In this document: positions 33,409-42,693 of the stretch, piece after piece
Layout: the number at the start of each line of letters is the position of its first letter
Numbering within the stretch: position 1 is the stretch's first letter
Assembly (NCBI GenBank): GCA_900317035.1
Contig: ONFC01000021.1
Coordinates: 1-44,608 of the forward strand
DNA from: an uncultured Eubacteriales bacterium
GTDB lineage: Bacteria > Bacillota > Clostridia > Saccharofermentanales > Saccharofermentanaceae
Reading direction: 5' to 3'
DNA length: 44,608 nt
The notes under the pieces: generated by a model
Seen by the model: only the letters and a program-made list of their open reading frames with translations
The model's database searches: none
Told to the model about the DNA's origin: nothing
Translations under genes and position numbers: made by a program

Positions 33409-34901
33409 TCATCCTTCTTCTTATAGCCAAACTCGTCGAGGAATACCTGACGATTCTTCCAATCTTTTCTAACTTTCACATGAAGATCGAGAAATACCTT
33501 ACATTCCGTCATTTTCTCGATATTCTCACGGGCTGCCGTTCCGATCCGCTTGATCATCTGACCGTTCTTTCCGAGAAGAATACTCTTATGGGAATCTTTC
33601 TCACAGATGATCGACGCATGGATACGGATCAGGCTTCTATCATAGCTATCTACTGCATCATCTTTTAATACTTCTTCAAAAGAATCGATCTCAACAGCTG
33701 TTCCATGAGGGATCTCTTCATTCGTATAATGCAGGATCTGCTCGCGGATTAACTCGGAAGAGATCTCTCTTTCCGACTGGTCCGTCACTTCTTCGATCGG
33801 GAAATATCTCGGCTGCGAGGGCAGGAGCCGGATGATCGCGTTCATCAGCTCATCCACGCCATCGTCTTTCAGCGCAGAGATTGGAACAATATCGGAAAAC
33901 TCCGCGATCTTCGAGTAGTTTAAGATCAGCGGGAGAAGGGATTCCTTTGAGACTGCATCTGCTTTATTCACCGCCAGGATCATCGGTTTTTTCAGTTTTT
34001 TCGCCATCTCTGCCGCACGGATCTCAACAGATGCCGGCTTCTCAAATCTGCCGTCAGCCATAAGAACGACGACATCCGCACCTTTCGCTGCGCGGAAAGA
34101 AGAATCCACCATAAACTCGGACAGTTTTGACTGCGGTTTATGAATACCAGGTGTATCTACGAAGATCACCTGGGCATCATCGCGGTTGTAGATCGCCTGG
34201 ATGTTATTTCTCGTGGTCTGCGGTTTGTGCGAAACGATGGCAAGTTTCATACCGGAGATCGTATTCAGAAGCGTGGATTTACCGACATTCGGACGTCCGA
34301 CAAGCGCACAGTAACCGCAGTGCGCAAGCATCTCGCCTACCGGGTGCTCATCTTCCGAAACAGGAAGCGTGTCCGAAGCTCTCGGAAGCCCGATCTCATT
34401 CATAATCTCGTCCTGTTTACTAAACATAATATCTTCATCTCTTCCGTTTTCATGATCGAATCCGAGAAGATGAAGGAAAGAGTGAACCGCCAGGAAAACC
34501 ATCTCTCTTAACATGGAATGGCCATATTCTTCTGCCTGTTTTTTCGCCTTTTCCGGGCAGATCACCACATCTCCGATCGGCAGGATCTTTTTCTCCTCAA
34601 CATAAGAAAAATCATACGGCATCAGTTTGTCAGAGAGTTTTCCGTCCGTCATATCGAGGATCGGAAAAGACAGAACATCCGTCACACGGTCTTTTTCGCG
34701 GTATTCGGCATTCAGTTTCCGGATCGCATCCTCACCCACCAGACGTACATCCACAGAGATCTCCGCATCAGAATCAGAGAGCGCAGTATCGATATACTCC
34801 TTAGAGATCAGAAGTTCCAGTGCTTTTTCCAAATAAGTAGAAAACTCTTTTACATCGTCTTTTTGAAAAGAACGCGTCTTATTCTCAATATTAATCATCA
34901 T
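33405..34901 (-). CDS. YbeY-Era fusion: endoribonuclease plus ribosome-assembly GTPase
   Basis: One uninterrupted 498-residue frame joins two rRNA maturation factors. Residues 1-172 are YbeY, the zinc endoribonuclease for 16S rRNA 3' processing, with the metal motif His140-x3-His144-x5-His150 (AVHSFLHLLGFDHE). Residues ~173-193 are an acidic linker. Residues 194-498 are Era, with GRPNVGKST (202-210), DTPG (249-252), NKAD (312-315) and a C-terminal KH domain (LLGKNGQMIKRIG). Both parts are full length with all key residues. An internal ATG at 34331 starts the Era part but has no proper ribosome binding site. Its ATG overlaps pgpH by four bases (ATGA), and it couples to recO. Confidence 0.95.
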   Translation of the reverse strand: MMINIENKTRSFQKDDVKEFSTYLEKALELLISKEYIDTALSDSDAEISVDVRLVGEDAIRKLNAEYREKDRVTDVLSFPILDMTDGKLSDKLMPYDFSYVEEKKILPIGDVVICPEKAKKQAEEYGHSMLREMVFLAVHSFLHLLGFDHENGRDEDIMFSKQDEIMNEIGLPRASDTLPVSEDEHPVGEMLAHCGYCALVGRPNVGKSTLLNTISGMKLAIVSHKPQTTRNNIQAIYNRDDAQVIFVDTPGIHKPQSKLSEFMVDSSFRAAKGADVVVLMADGRFEKPASVEIRAAEMAKKLKKPMILAVNKADAVSKESLLPLILNYSKIAEFSDIVPISALKDDGVDELMNAIIRLLPSQPRYFPIEEVTDQSEREISSELIREQILHYTNEEIPHGTAVEIDSFEEVLKDDAVDSYDRSLIRIHASIICEKDSHKSILLGKNGQMIKRIGTAARENIEKMTECKVFLDLHVKVRKDWKNRQVFLDEFGYKKKDD

Positions 34902-36985
34902 TCCGGATATTTCACCCTTTCATGGAAGAAGCCGGCATAAACCTGAATAAACGCCCGAATCATCTTCTCTATATCATCAAAAGACAGACCGGAGTGTACC
35001 AGCTGGTCCTCGTCGATCTTCTGCTTAACAATCTGACGGAAAAGCACTTCCGCCTCTTCAACTTCATGTACTCCACGGGAACGGACAGCAGCCTCACAGG
35101 AGTCAGCGATCATAATGATGGCGGATTCACGGGTAGATGGCACAGTTCCCTTATACGCGAAATTCTCTTTTGCCGGCTCCGGAAGTCCTTTCTCCTGTGC
35201 CTCTTTCTTTGCTTTGAGATAGAAATATCCGGGACATGTCGTACCGTGATGCTCGAGGATAATATTCTGGATCGCGAGCGGCAGACGGTACTTCTTCGCG
35301 AGTTTCAGTCCGTCGGACGGATGAGCAGTAATGATCGCTACACTGTCCTCGATATTGAGATTATCATGCGGATTCACTTTATCCTGCTGATTCTCGGTAA
35401 AGTATTCCGGTCTTTCGAGCTTTCCAATGTCGTGATAATACGATCCGACTTTTGCGAGAAGTGCATTTGCACCGATCGCTTCCGCAGCAGCATCGGCAAG
35501 ATTTGCAACCATCATACTATGCTGGGATGTACCAGGAGCTTCCAGGAAAAGCCTCTTCTGAAGCGGATGGCTCTGCTGGGCAAGATCCAGAAGGCGCATC
35601 GGAGATGCGGAATTGGAGATCAGTTCGAAAAGCGGCTGGAAGCCGATCGCAGCAACTACAGAACATCCTGTACTGATGACGCTCCACAGTGCAGAATTAA
35701 ATGTATCTGCCGCGGAAGACTGGGTAACAAGATTATAGCCGAGAGAGGATGCAAGCGATGCCACACATGACAGAATAATCAAGGTGGCTGCATTAAACTT
35801 ATGATTTCTCTGTCCGGCAACTACCGAGCAGACAAAAATCGATATAGCGGATACAAAGATGAATTCGGTATTAAACCCGCACATCGGAAGAACAACGAGA
35901 AGCGACAGCCAGCTCATCGTAATTCCACCCTGAATACCTAAATAGATCGAGAAGATCACAGCGGTAAACATGATCGTGGAGAACAAAGGAGAAATGGATG
36001 TCAGATATCTGCTGGAGATCAAAGGAATAATAAACGCCAGCATCAGGGCGATAAATGTCTTGGAATCGATGTTCTCCTTCTCATCATAGCGGGAAAGATA
36101 AAAGGCGCCCGCCGCGACAATAATGCACATATACACGATGATTCCAAGAAGCAGCATATAGTTAAAGGAATTCGTCGGCAGGAGATTCAGATCCTTCAGC
36201 TGGCTATATACATGAGGAGTAACCGTTTCACCCACACTGATGATACGTGTTCCCTTCTGGATCATTACCGGCTCGCTGATAGAGTTCTTATATGCAGCTT
36301 CTCTGGCATTTTCCGTTGCTTTTTCATCATAAACGGCATTTGGTTTCAGAAGATAGTTAAGGAGAATACGTACAAGATCTTTCTGCGAGATATACTCCTG
36401 ACTATCGTGTGTACGGCTGTCTTCAATATAGGATACGTAATTACTGATCTCCTGCTGAAGCGACTGGGAATCGAGTGTATTCATCGTGATCATGCCGGTG
36501 ATCTCTTTTGCTTCAAACTCGACATATGAATAATCAACGAAAGAAATATTGGCCAGAGTATAGGCGACTTCATCAGAAAGATCGATATCATAGGTCTCTT
36601 TTACCCCTTTTTGCAATAGAGTACCCATTTCCGCTTTGTTACGGATCACGACCCCGACATCGTCGATATTGGCTTTACGGAGCTGATCACAATACCGGAA
36701 GAAATCATATACCAGTTCCTGGTTATCATCGATGATTTCCGAAGAGATAACATAAATAGGAGCTACCTGAGATCTGGCGATCCTGGCACGTCTTTCCGTC
36801 TCATAAGAATCCTTTACGGTTCTTGAAGCGGTAATATCGTACTCGCTGACCTGTCCCTGATATACATCATACTGCTTCGGAAGAGAACCAAAATACACGA
36901 TCGCCACCATCAGCACGGCAAGAAGCACGATGGCAACGATTCGGATAACTTTAAACAGTTTCTGGTTCTTCTTCGAACTGCGCAT
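34898..36985 (-). CDS. pgpH: PgpH-like 7TM-HD cyclic-di-AMP phosphodiesterase
   Basis: A 695-residue membrane protein. One N-terminal helix (about 14-33) is followed by an extracellular 7TMR-HDED domain (to about 270), seven transmembrane helices (about 275-455) and a cytoplasmic HD domain with His489, His518/Asp519 in YYHDIGKLERP and the later HHGT motif. In Firmicutes this family (PgpH/YqfF) hydrolyses c-di-AMP, which controls osmolyte and wall homeostasis. It starts two bases after phoH ends and overlaps ybeY-era by four bases. This phoH-pgpH-ybeY-era order is widespread in Firmicutes. Confidence 0.93.
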   Translation of the reverse strand: MRSSKKNQKLFKVIRIVAIVLLAVLMVAIVYFGSLPKQYDVYQGQVSEYDITASRTVKDSYETERRARIARSQVAPIYVISSEIIDDNQELVYDFFRYCDQLRKANIDDVGVVIRNKAEMGTLLQKGVKETYDIDLSDEVAYTLANISFVDYSYVEFEAKEITGMITMNTLDSQSLQQEISNYVSYIEDSRTHDSQEYISQKDLVRILLNYLLKPNAVYDEKATENAREAAYKNSISEPVMIQKGTRIISVGETVTPHVYSQLKDLNLLPTNSFNYMLLLGIIVYMCIIVAAGAFYLSRYDEKENIDSKTFIALMLAFIIPLISSRYLTSISPLFSTIMFTAVIFSIYLGIQGGITMSWLSLLVVLPMCGFNTEFIFVSAISIFVCSVVAGQRNHKFNAATLIILSCVASLASSLGYNLVTQSSAADTFNSALWSVISTGCSVVAAIGFQPLFELISNSASPMRLLDLAQQSHPLQKRLFLEAPGTSQHSMMVANLADAAAEAIGANALLAKVGSYYHDIGKLERPEYFTENQQDKVNPHDNLNIEDSVAIITAHPSDGLKLAKKYRLPLAIQNIILEHHGTTCPGYFYLKAKKEAQEKGLPEPAKENFAYKGTVPSTRESAIIMIADSCEAAVRSRGVHEVEEAEVLFRQIVKQKIDEDQLVHSGLSFDDIEKMIRAFIQVYAGFFHERVKYPE

Positions 36986-36987
36986 GG

Positions 36988-37941
36988 TCAGGATCTTCTC
37001 CTTTCCCTTGCATTATAAGCCATTATGATCTTTTGTACCAATGGATTTCTGACAATATCCGTCTCCTGTAATGAAACTGTAGAAATACCGGAGATATCAC
37101 GAAGAACACGCATTGCATCGTCCAGGCCGTTCGGATAACCGGAAGGCAGGTCGATCTGTGTCGTATCACCGCAAACACAGACGCGGGAATTCATACCCAT
37201 ACGGGTCAGGAACATCATCATCTGCTCGATCGTCGTATTCTGCGCCTCATCAAGAAGAATAAATGAATCATCGAGATTTCGACCGCGCATATATGCCAGC
37301 GGTGAAACTTCGATAATACCGCGTTCCAGATTCCTCTCAAAAGCTTCTCTTCCCATTAGTTCCAAAAGAGCATCGTAGATAGGTCTCATATAAGGATCGA
37401 CCTTCTCTTCGATATCTCCGGGAAGATATCCGAGCTTTTCTCCGGCTTCTACTGCCGGACGGGTCAGAATAATGCGGGACACGGAACGTTCACGAAGTGC
37501 AAGAACAGCCATCGCCACCCCGAGGAATGTCTTACCGGAACCGGCAGGACCTTTACAGATGACCACATCATTTTTCGACATAGCATCCACATAAACACGC
37601 TGCCCCAGCGTCTTCGCGCGGACAGACCGTCCAGCAGGAGTCGTCAGAATAACAGGATCTTCGTCCGCCATAAATTCAGAAAGGCGGTTTTCCTTCTCAA
37701 GAAGACACAAATACCGGACAGACAGAAGATCCAGCTGTTCTTTCTTCGCGAGTATACTGTCCATCGATTTAAGAACATCTTCCGCTTTATGGATAACGTC
37801 GTCGCTACCCTTGATGGAGATGCCCGTATCCAGCGCAATTACATCACATCCGAACATCTCGGCGACTACTTTCAGCCAGGCACAATTGTTGGAGGCAATC
37901 TCAAACAGGTGATCTACATGCATAACCAATTCTTCGTTCAA
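36988..37941 (-). CDS. PhoH-family ATPase
   Basis: A PhoH-like (PhoL) NTPase of about 317 residues, linked to RNA metabolism. Walker A is CKGPAGSGKTFLG, Walker B is ILLDEAQNTT, and the C-terminal GDTTQIDLP segment is typical. I choose the TTG at 37941 because AAAGGAGG stands eight bases before it. The frame is open to an ATG at 37965, which has no ribosome binding site of its own, and a further ATG lies at 37923. It sits between rluD and pgpH in a tight operon. Confidence 0.9.
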   Translation of the reverse strand: MNEELVMHVDHLFEIASNNCAWLKVVAEMFGCDVIALDTGISIKGSDDVIHKAEDVLKSMDSILAKKEQLDLLSVRYLCLLEKENRLSEFMADEDPVILTTPAGRSVRAKTLGQRVYVDAMSKNDVVICKGPAGSGKTFLGVAMAVLALRERSVSRIILTRPAVEAGEKLGYLPGDIEEKVDPYMRPIYDALLELMGREAFERNLERGIIEVSPLAYMRGRNLDDSFILLDEAQNTTIEQMMMFLTRMGMNSRVCVCGDTTQIDLPSGYPNGLDDAMRVLRDISGISTVSLQETDIVRNPLVQKIIMAYNARERRRS

Positions 37942-37954
37942 ATCCGGTCCTCCT

Positions 37955-38863
37955 TTACACATCATTTCTCAGCAAATCCAGCAGTGTCTTATAATACTCC
38001 GGAACGTCTGCCTGAAAACTCATCAGTTCTTCTGTACGTGGGTGGATAAAACGGATCGAAGTACTGTGAAGCGCCTGTCCGGATAGATTATACTTTTCAC
38101 GTTTCGGAGCATAAAGCGGATCTCCGATACAAGGATGTCCGATATAAGTCATATGCGCACGGATCTGATGCGTTCGTCCCGTTTCCAGGCGGCAAAGAAG
38201 ATCCGTTCCCTTACGGAAACGTTCCAGGACTTCAAAGTGTGTGATCGAGTCTTTCCCGCCTTCGCACACCGTCATTTTTCTTCTATCATTCAGTGCTCTT
38301 CCGATCGGCGCATGGATCGTTCCCTTATCCGAATCAACAATGCCATATACGCAGGCACGGTATTCTCTGACCACTTCATGCTGAGCGATCATCTCTGCCA
38401 TGGCAAGATGCGTCTCGTTATTCTTCACGGCAACCATCAGTCCGGATGTGTCCATATCGATACGGTGAACAATACCAGGTCTGATAACACCGTTGATGTC
38501 AGAAAGCTTACCGGCACAGTGGAAAAGCAGCGCATTTACGAGCGTCCCGGAATAATGACCCGGAGCCGGATGGACGACCATCCCCTGCGGCTTATTGATG
38601 ATGATCAGATCATCATCTTCATATACAATATCCAGCGGGATATCTTCCGGTTTTGCATCAGTATCGACCGGAGGCGGAAAATCAATATCGATCTTCTCTC
38701 CTCCCTGCACCTTAAATGAAGCTTTGACCGGTTTACCGTCGATCAGCACCGCACCATCCGCGATAAGCTGCGCCGCACGAGATCTGGTAAGATCAGGACA
38801 TGCCTTGGGGATATATGCATCAACTCTTCCTGAGTAGTTTTCGACAATAAATGATTCGATCAT
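37955..38863 (-). CDS. RluD-family 23S rRNA pseudouridine synthase
   Basis: A 302-residue RluA/RluD-type pseudouridine synthase. An N-terminal S4-like RNA-binding domain (about 1-65) precedes the catalytic domain, with Asp136 in HRIDMDTSG and the later RTHQIRAHM motif. It shares its first base with the last base of the lspA stop (TAATG), so translation is coupled. The exact uridine targets cannot be read from sequence. Most likely it is the 23S helix 69 enzyme or a paralog such as YlyB, which is also next to lspA in Bacillus. Confidence 0.92.
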   Translation of the reverse strand: MIESFIVENYSGRVDAYIPKACPDLTRSRAAQLIADGAVLIDGKPVKASFKVQGGEKIDIDFPPPVDTDAKPEDIPLDIVYEDDDLIIINKPQGMVVHPAPGHYSGTLVNALLFHCAGKLSDINGVIRPGIVHRIDMDTSGLMVAVKNNETHLAMAEMIAQHEVVREYRACVYGIVDSDKGTIHAPIGRALNDRRKMTVCEGGKDSITHFEVLERFRKGTDLLCRLETGRTHQIRAHMTYIGHPCIGDPLYAPKREKYNLSGQALHSTSIRFIHPRTEELMSFQADVPEYYKTLLDLLRNDV

Positions 38864-39474
38864 TACTTATCCTCTCGGGAGCGGAGATCCGCTTCATTAT
38901 CTTCTTTCGGGAAAAGATTTCCGGATTCTTCTTTCTCTTCGTCTTTTTTCGAAGAAAACGGGATCTCGGGAATAAACTTCTCGTTAAAGATCAGCATCAC
39001 TGCTAACGCTATACAGGACAATGTGACGTAAATATCGGCAACATTAAAAATCGGAAATGTATAAGACCCAAAGTCAAAACGGATAAAGTCGATAACGTAC
39101 TTCAGACGGATACGGTCGATAAGATTACCAAGTGTTCCTGCCGAAAGGAAGATCAGAACGATCGAGAGCCGTCTGCTTCTAAAGCGGACAAGGACGAAAA
39201 AAGCCAGGAAAAGCAGCAGTATCAGAGCCAGCGCGGAGATCACCGACAGCATCGTCACGCCCCATGATTTATTAGAGAACATGCTAAAAGCACTTCCGGT
39301 ATTTCTTACGTACATCAGGGAGAGGAAGTTTTTGATGATCGGGTCGACCTGCGATAGCGCAAGGGACTTTACGATAATATCCTTGGTAAACTGATCAATA
39401 AAAACAAGAACGACAAATATTTCAGAAAAAACAACATATGTCATCCAAGTCGGCTTTCGTAGTTCTCTATTCAT
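38863..39474 (-). CDS. lspA: Lipoprotein signal peptidase (signal peptidase II)
   Basis: A 203-residue membrane aspartyl protease that cleaves lipoprotein signal peptides. It would process the sugar-binding lipoproteins of this window. Four transmembrane helices are visible, with the catalytic aspartates in LGNLIDRI and FNVADIYVT and the conserved MYVRNTGSAFSMF region. A charged C-terminal tail of about 35 residues is longer than usual. The ATG overlaps the end of ymdB by eight bases. Confidence 0.94.
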   Translation of the reverse strand: MNRELRKPTWMTYVVFSEIFVVLVFIDQFTKDIIVKSLALSQVDPIIKNFLSLMYVRNTGSAFSMFSNKSWGVTMLSVISALALILLLFLAFFVLVRFRSRRLSIVLIFLSAGTLGNLIDRIRLKYVIDFIRFDFGSYTFPIFNVADIYVTLSCIALAVMLIFNEKFIPEIPFSSKKDEEKEESGNLFPKEDNEADLRSREDK

Positions 39475-40255
39475 ATACCTTAACCCTTTCTATTTTCAGG
39501 CATTTTCCGTTTTTAATATCCAGATCGGCAAGAACAGCGTGCATGACAGCCGGTCCCTCGGCAGGCTGATATCTGGCCGGAAGCTTATCAGCAAGACGGC
39601 GGATCGAAGCATCCGCATCCATACCAAGAATGCCGTTTAACGTACCGGTCATTCCGACATCGCTGATGTAGCCGGTTCCGCACGGAAGGATCATCTCATC
39701 CGCAGTCTGCACATGTGTATGTGTGCCAAGGACGAGAGATACACGTCCGTCACAGTAAACGCCCATGGCTCCCTTCTCACTGGTCGTCTCCGCATGAAAG
39801 TCAACAAGGATATTTGTAGGTTTATACTCCGACTTCCACCGGTCAATATTTGCTTTAAAATATTCAAATGGCGAATCCGCAAGAGGAGTAACAAAGACCT
39901 GTCCCATTACCGGAACAATAAGAAGCCGGCCTTTTTCACCAAGGTCGATGAGGTATTCCGGATATCCGGGCCAGGATGAACTGACATTGCCGGGACGGAT
40001 GACCTTCTTCTCAGAGTCCGCAAACTGCATATAGCCGGGGCAGGAAAAAGCATGATTCCCAAGTGTGATGCAATCCGCGCCGAAAGAAAAGATCTCTTTC
40101 GCCGATGCATAATTTATACCAAGACCTGCCGCAACATTTTCAGCATTTACTACACAAACATCTACCTGATGTTCATCCAGATATGATCTAAGCTTATTCT
40201 TCAAAATGCGTTTCCCCGGATGGGCAACCACATCACCGACAAATAGTACCCGCAA
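39467..40255 (-). CDS. YmdB-like metallophosphoesterase
   Basis: A 262-residue cyclic-nucleotide-type metallophosphoesterase of the YmdB family (TIGR00282 type), a regulator of motility versus biofilm state in Bacillus. The metal-binding motifs are GDVVAHPG, VNAENVAAG, LGNHAFSC, DFHAETTSEK and GTHTHVQTAD. The start is TTG at 40255, with AGAGGAG six bases upstream. It follows rny, as in Bacillus, but a terminator separates the two genes here, and it seems to have its own promoter. It is the first gene of the operon that runs to recO. Confidence 0.92.
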   Translation of the reverse strand: MRVLFVGDVVAHPGKRILKNKLRSYLDEHQVDVCVVNAENVAAGLGINYASAKEIFSFGADCITLGNHAFSCPGYMQFADSEKKVIRPGNVSSSWPGYPEYLIDLGEKGRLLIVPVMGQVFVTPLADSPFEYFKANIDRWKSEYKPTNILVDFHAETTSEKGAMGVYCDGRVSLVLGTHTHVQTADEMILPCGTGYISDVGMTGTLNGILGMDADASIRRLADKLPARYQPAEGPAVMHAVLADLDIKNGKCLKIERVKVYE

Positions 40256-40287
40256 ATTCTACTCCTCTATTCTAAATACTATCCCTC

Positions 40288-40296
40288 ATTTTACCA
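40288..40296 (-). promoter_or_regulatory. Candidate extended -10 of the ymdB-recO operon
   Basis: On the minus strand, TGG-TAAAAT lies about 33 bases before the TTG start, directly at the T-run of the rny terminator. There is no clear -35 box. Confidence 0.4.
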
Positions 40297-40297
40297 T

Positions 40298-40336
40298 AAA
40301 AAAGAGCCTATTCCGTAATGAAATAGACTCTTTTTT
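40298..40336 (-). terminator. Terminator of rny
   Basis: Arms 40298-40312 and 40322-40336 (15 nt, one mismatch) with a nine-base loop are followed leftward by a T-run. It lies ten bases beyond the rny stop. Confidence 0.88.
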
Positions 40337-40345
40337 TGTTTCGGT

Positions 40346-41935
40346 TTACTTTGCTACATCCGAGGCACGTGTTTCACGGATTATATTGACCTTGATCTGT
40401 CCCGGATAATCGAGTTCTTCCTCGATTCTCTTACAGATATCACGGGCTCTTAAGATCATGTCGTCATCGGAAACCTTATCCGGGCTAACGATAACACGTA
40501 CTTCACGACCTGCCTGGATCGCAAAGGCTTTCTCGACACCATCAAAACTGGTAGCGATTTCTTCGAGCTTCTGGATTCTCTTAACATAAGTTTCCATGTT
40601 CTCACGACGGGCACCCGGTCTTGCCGCAGAAATCGCATCCGCTGCTGCAACCAGGACAGCGATCTCTGTTGTAGGCTCGACGTCACCGTGGTGGGACATG
40701 ATCGCATTTATTACCGTATCGTTTTCTTTATAACGGCGGGCAATATCTGCACCTAACTCAATATGAGAACCCTCAAGTTCAAAGTCAGCAGCCTTTCCGA
40801 TATCATGCAACAAGCCTGCTCTGCGAGCAAGCATCTCATCCAGACCTAATTCAGCCGCCATCATGCTGGCAAGCCAGGCGACTTCAATTGAATGCTGCAA
40901 CACATTCTGCCCGTAACTTGTACGATAACGCAAACGTCCGAGATATTTGATGATCTCCGGATTCAGTCCGACGATTCCTGTATCAAAAGCGGCTCTTTCA
41001 CCCTCTTGCTTGATCGTCTGGTTGACTTCTTTACGGGCTTTGTGAGACATCTCTTCGATTCTCGCAGGATGGATACGGCCATCCAAAATCAATCTTTCAA
41101 TTGTCAATCGGGCGATCTCACGCCGGATTGGGTCAAAACTCGATAGAATAACAGCTTCAGGAGTATCGTCGATAATAATATCAACACCTGTGCTGGTCTC
41201 GATCGCACGGATATTTCTTCCCTCACGACCAATAATACGTCCCTTCATCTCATCATTCGGCAGGGACACGACCGAAACGGTCACTTCGGACACATAGTCT
41301 GAAGCATAGCGCTGGATCGCATTTACGACGATCTCACGGGACTTCTTGTCCGCTTCAGCCTTTGCCTGTTCCTCCATCTGCTTGAGCATCACTGCCATAT
41401 CATGGCTGTATTCACGCTGAGCAGCATCAAGAACAAGATTTCGAGCATCACTTACAGATAATCCGGAAACCTTCTCCAGTTCGATCACTTTCTGACGTTC
41501 CAGTTCTTTTGCCTTTTCTTCCATAGCCATTACATCGCTGACTCGGGATTCAAGAGCACTTTCCTTCTGTTCCATCGCTTCGATCTTACGGTTTAAGGAT
41601 TCCTCCTTTTGCTCGAGACGGTTTCTTTCTCTGGCAATTTCGGATTTTCTCTCTCTAACGTCTTTCTCGAGATCGAGTTTTGCGTTAGTTATCTCCTCTT
41701 TCGCCTGTAAAAGAAGTTCCCTCTTTCTGCTTTCTGCATTTTTCTGCGCCTCACCAATCACTCTTTCTGCATCTTCTTCTGCTTTAGCCACATCTGCTTC
41801 CAGCTTCTGCTGTTTTGCGGACATACCCTTGCGGTAATATAATACGGAAAAACCTACACTGATGAGAGCACCGATAACGAAAGCAATTACAATCAATAGA
41901 ATTGCTAACCAAAGTTCTATGGTACTCACCTCCAA
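40346..41935 (-). CDS. rny: Ribonuclease Y
   Basis: A 529-residue membrane-anchored endoribonuclease that starts mRNA decay. An N-terminal membrane helix (about 8-30) is followed by a long charged coiled coil (about 40-200), a KH domain with [12 protein letters not shown] (233-243), and an HD domain with His348, His377 and Asp378 (LLHDIGKA). The C-terminus ends in a typical [13 protein letters not shown]. The length is normal. A GGAGG site precedes the ATG. It is a single-gene unit with its own promoter (41986-42015) and terminator. Confidence 0.96.
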   Translation of the reverse strand: MEVSTIELWLAILLIVIAFVIGALISVGFSVLYYRKGMSAKQQKLEADVAKAEEDAERVIGEAQKNAESRKRELLLQAKEEITNAKLDLEKDVRERKSEIARERNRLEQKEESLNRKIEAMEQKESALESRVSDVMAMEEKAKELERQKVIELEKVSGLSVSDARNLVLDAAQREYSHDMAVMLKQMEEQAKAEADKKSREIVVNAIQRYASDYVSEVTVSVVSLPNDEMKGRIIGREGRNIRAIETSTGVDIIIDDTPEAVILSSFDPIRREIARLTIERLILDGRIHPARIEEMSHKARKEVNQTIKQEGERAAFDTGIVGLNPEIIKYLGRLRYRTSYGQNVLQHSIEVAWLASMMAAELGLDEMLARRAGLLHDIGKAADFELEGSHIELGADIARRYKENDTVINAIMSHHGDVEPTTEIAVLVAAADAISAARPGARRENMETYVKRIQKLEEIATSFDGVEKAFAIQAGREVRVIVSPDKVSDDDMILRARDICKRIEEELDYPGQIKVNIIRETRASDVAK

Positions 41936-41962
41936 TATTTAGTTTTCAAGATTCAAAAATAC

Positions 41963-41978
41963 GTTCGATGATTCGAAC
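41963..41978. promoter_or_regulatory. Inverted repeat at the rny transcription start
   Basis: GTTCGA-TGAT-TCGAAC lies just downstream of the predicted -10 box of rny. It could be an operator or a 5'-end mRNA hairpin. Confidence 0.4.
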
Positions 41979-41985
41979 CCATATA

Positions 41986-42015
41986 ATTTTAATGAATAAT
42001 TACTTCGATTGTCAA
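41986..42015 (-). promoter_or_regulatory. Promoter of rny
   Basis: On the minus strand, a perfect -35 TTGACA (42010-42015), an 18-base spacer and -10 TAAAAT (41986-41991). Confidence 0.65.
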
Positions 42016-42036
42016 CTTAATAAAACTATTTACTAT

Positions 42037-42669
42037 TTATTTTTTGTTACTCTTCTTAGTCTTTTTCGGGGGCATCCTTCTTTTTAATGCTTCTTTAGAT
42101 GCTACAGAGTATCCGAAAAACCCGAGCATCCTACCGATAGAATAATAATCGCCATGGCAATATGTCACTAGATGCGCCTTTTCCAGGCATATTTTTCCTT
42201 TACTGTTCAGAAGGCGTTCATCAATAGACACACCGACAACTTCCGCCAGGAACATATCGTGAGAGCCAAGTTCAAGGATATCCTTGAGCTTACACGAGAT
42301 CGATAGCGGCGCTTCTTCGATCATCGGAGCATAGCTCAGTTTGGGGGCAGGAACAGCATGAAGTTCCATTTTTTCAAACTTATCCTCATTTGCTCCTGAT
42401 CGTACTCCGCAGTAGTCACAGGCCTTTGCAAGATCTTCTGTGACCAGATTGATGACAAACTCCTGCGTCTCGCAGATCAGATCATGGGAATGACGGGATT
42501 TACGGATAGAAACCGAAACCATCGGCGGTTCGGAATTCACGGTACCCGCCCATGCACAGGTAATGATATTCGGTTTCTTATCAATCTTCTCCGGTTCTTT
42601 TCCTGCACAGGACACCATAACTACCGGAACAGGATTGAGCATAGTGGAAGGCGGCATTTCTATTTTCAT
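42037..42669 (-). CDS. Flavin reductase-like FMN-binding protein
   Basis: A 210-residue protein of the flavin reductase-like split-barrel family. Segments PVVMVSC, NIITCAWAGTVNSEPPMVSVSIR and EFVINLVTEDLAKACDYCG match the FMN-binding core. A Lys-rich tail (MPPKKTKKSNKK) ends the protein. Such proteins bind FMN or FAD and reduce flavin or act as flavoredoxins; the partner is unknown. The ATG at 42669 has an AAAGGAG site, and the gene lies 24 bases after the Ogt fusion, so they probably form one transcript. Confidence 0.85.
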   Translation of the reverse strand: MKIEMPPSTMLNPVPVVMVSCAGKEPEKIDKKPNIITCAWAGTVNSEPPMVSVSIRKSRHSHDLICETQEFVINLVTEDLAKACDYCGVRSGANEDKFEKMELHAVPAPKLSYAPMIEEAPLSISCKLKDILELGSHDMFLAEVVGVSIDERLLNSKGKICLEKAHLVTYCHGDYYSIGRMLGFFGYSVASKEALKRRMPPKKTKKSNKK

Positions 42670-42693
42670 GTATTTTTCTCCTTTGAATAACGG

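Noticed and set aside
34329-34331. Independent translation start for the Era part
   Set aside because: The ATG has only a weak AGGCGAG directly in front at too short a distance, and the frame from YbeY is open, so a fused product is preferred.
41963-41978. LexA (SOS) box upstream of rny
   Set aside because: The half-sites are in the reverse order (GTTC...GAAC) compared with the Gram-positive LexA consensus (GAAC...GTTC).
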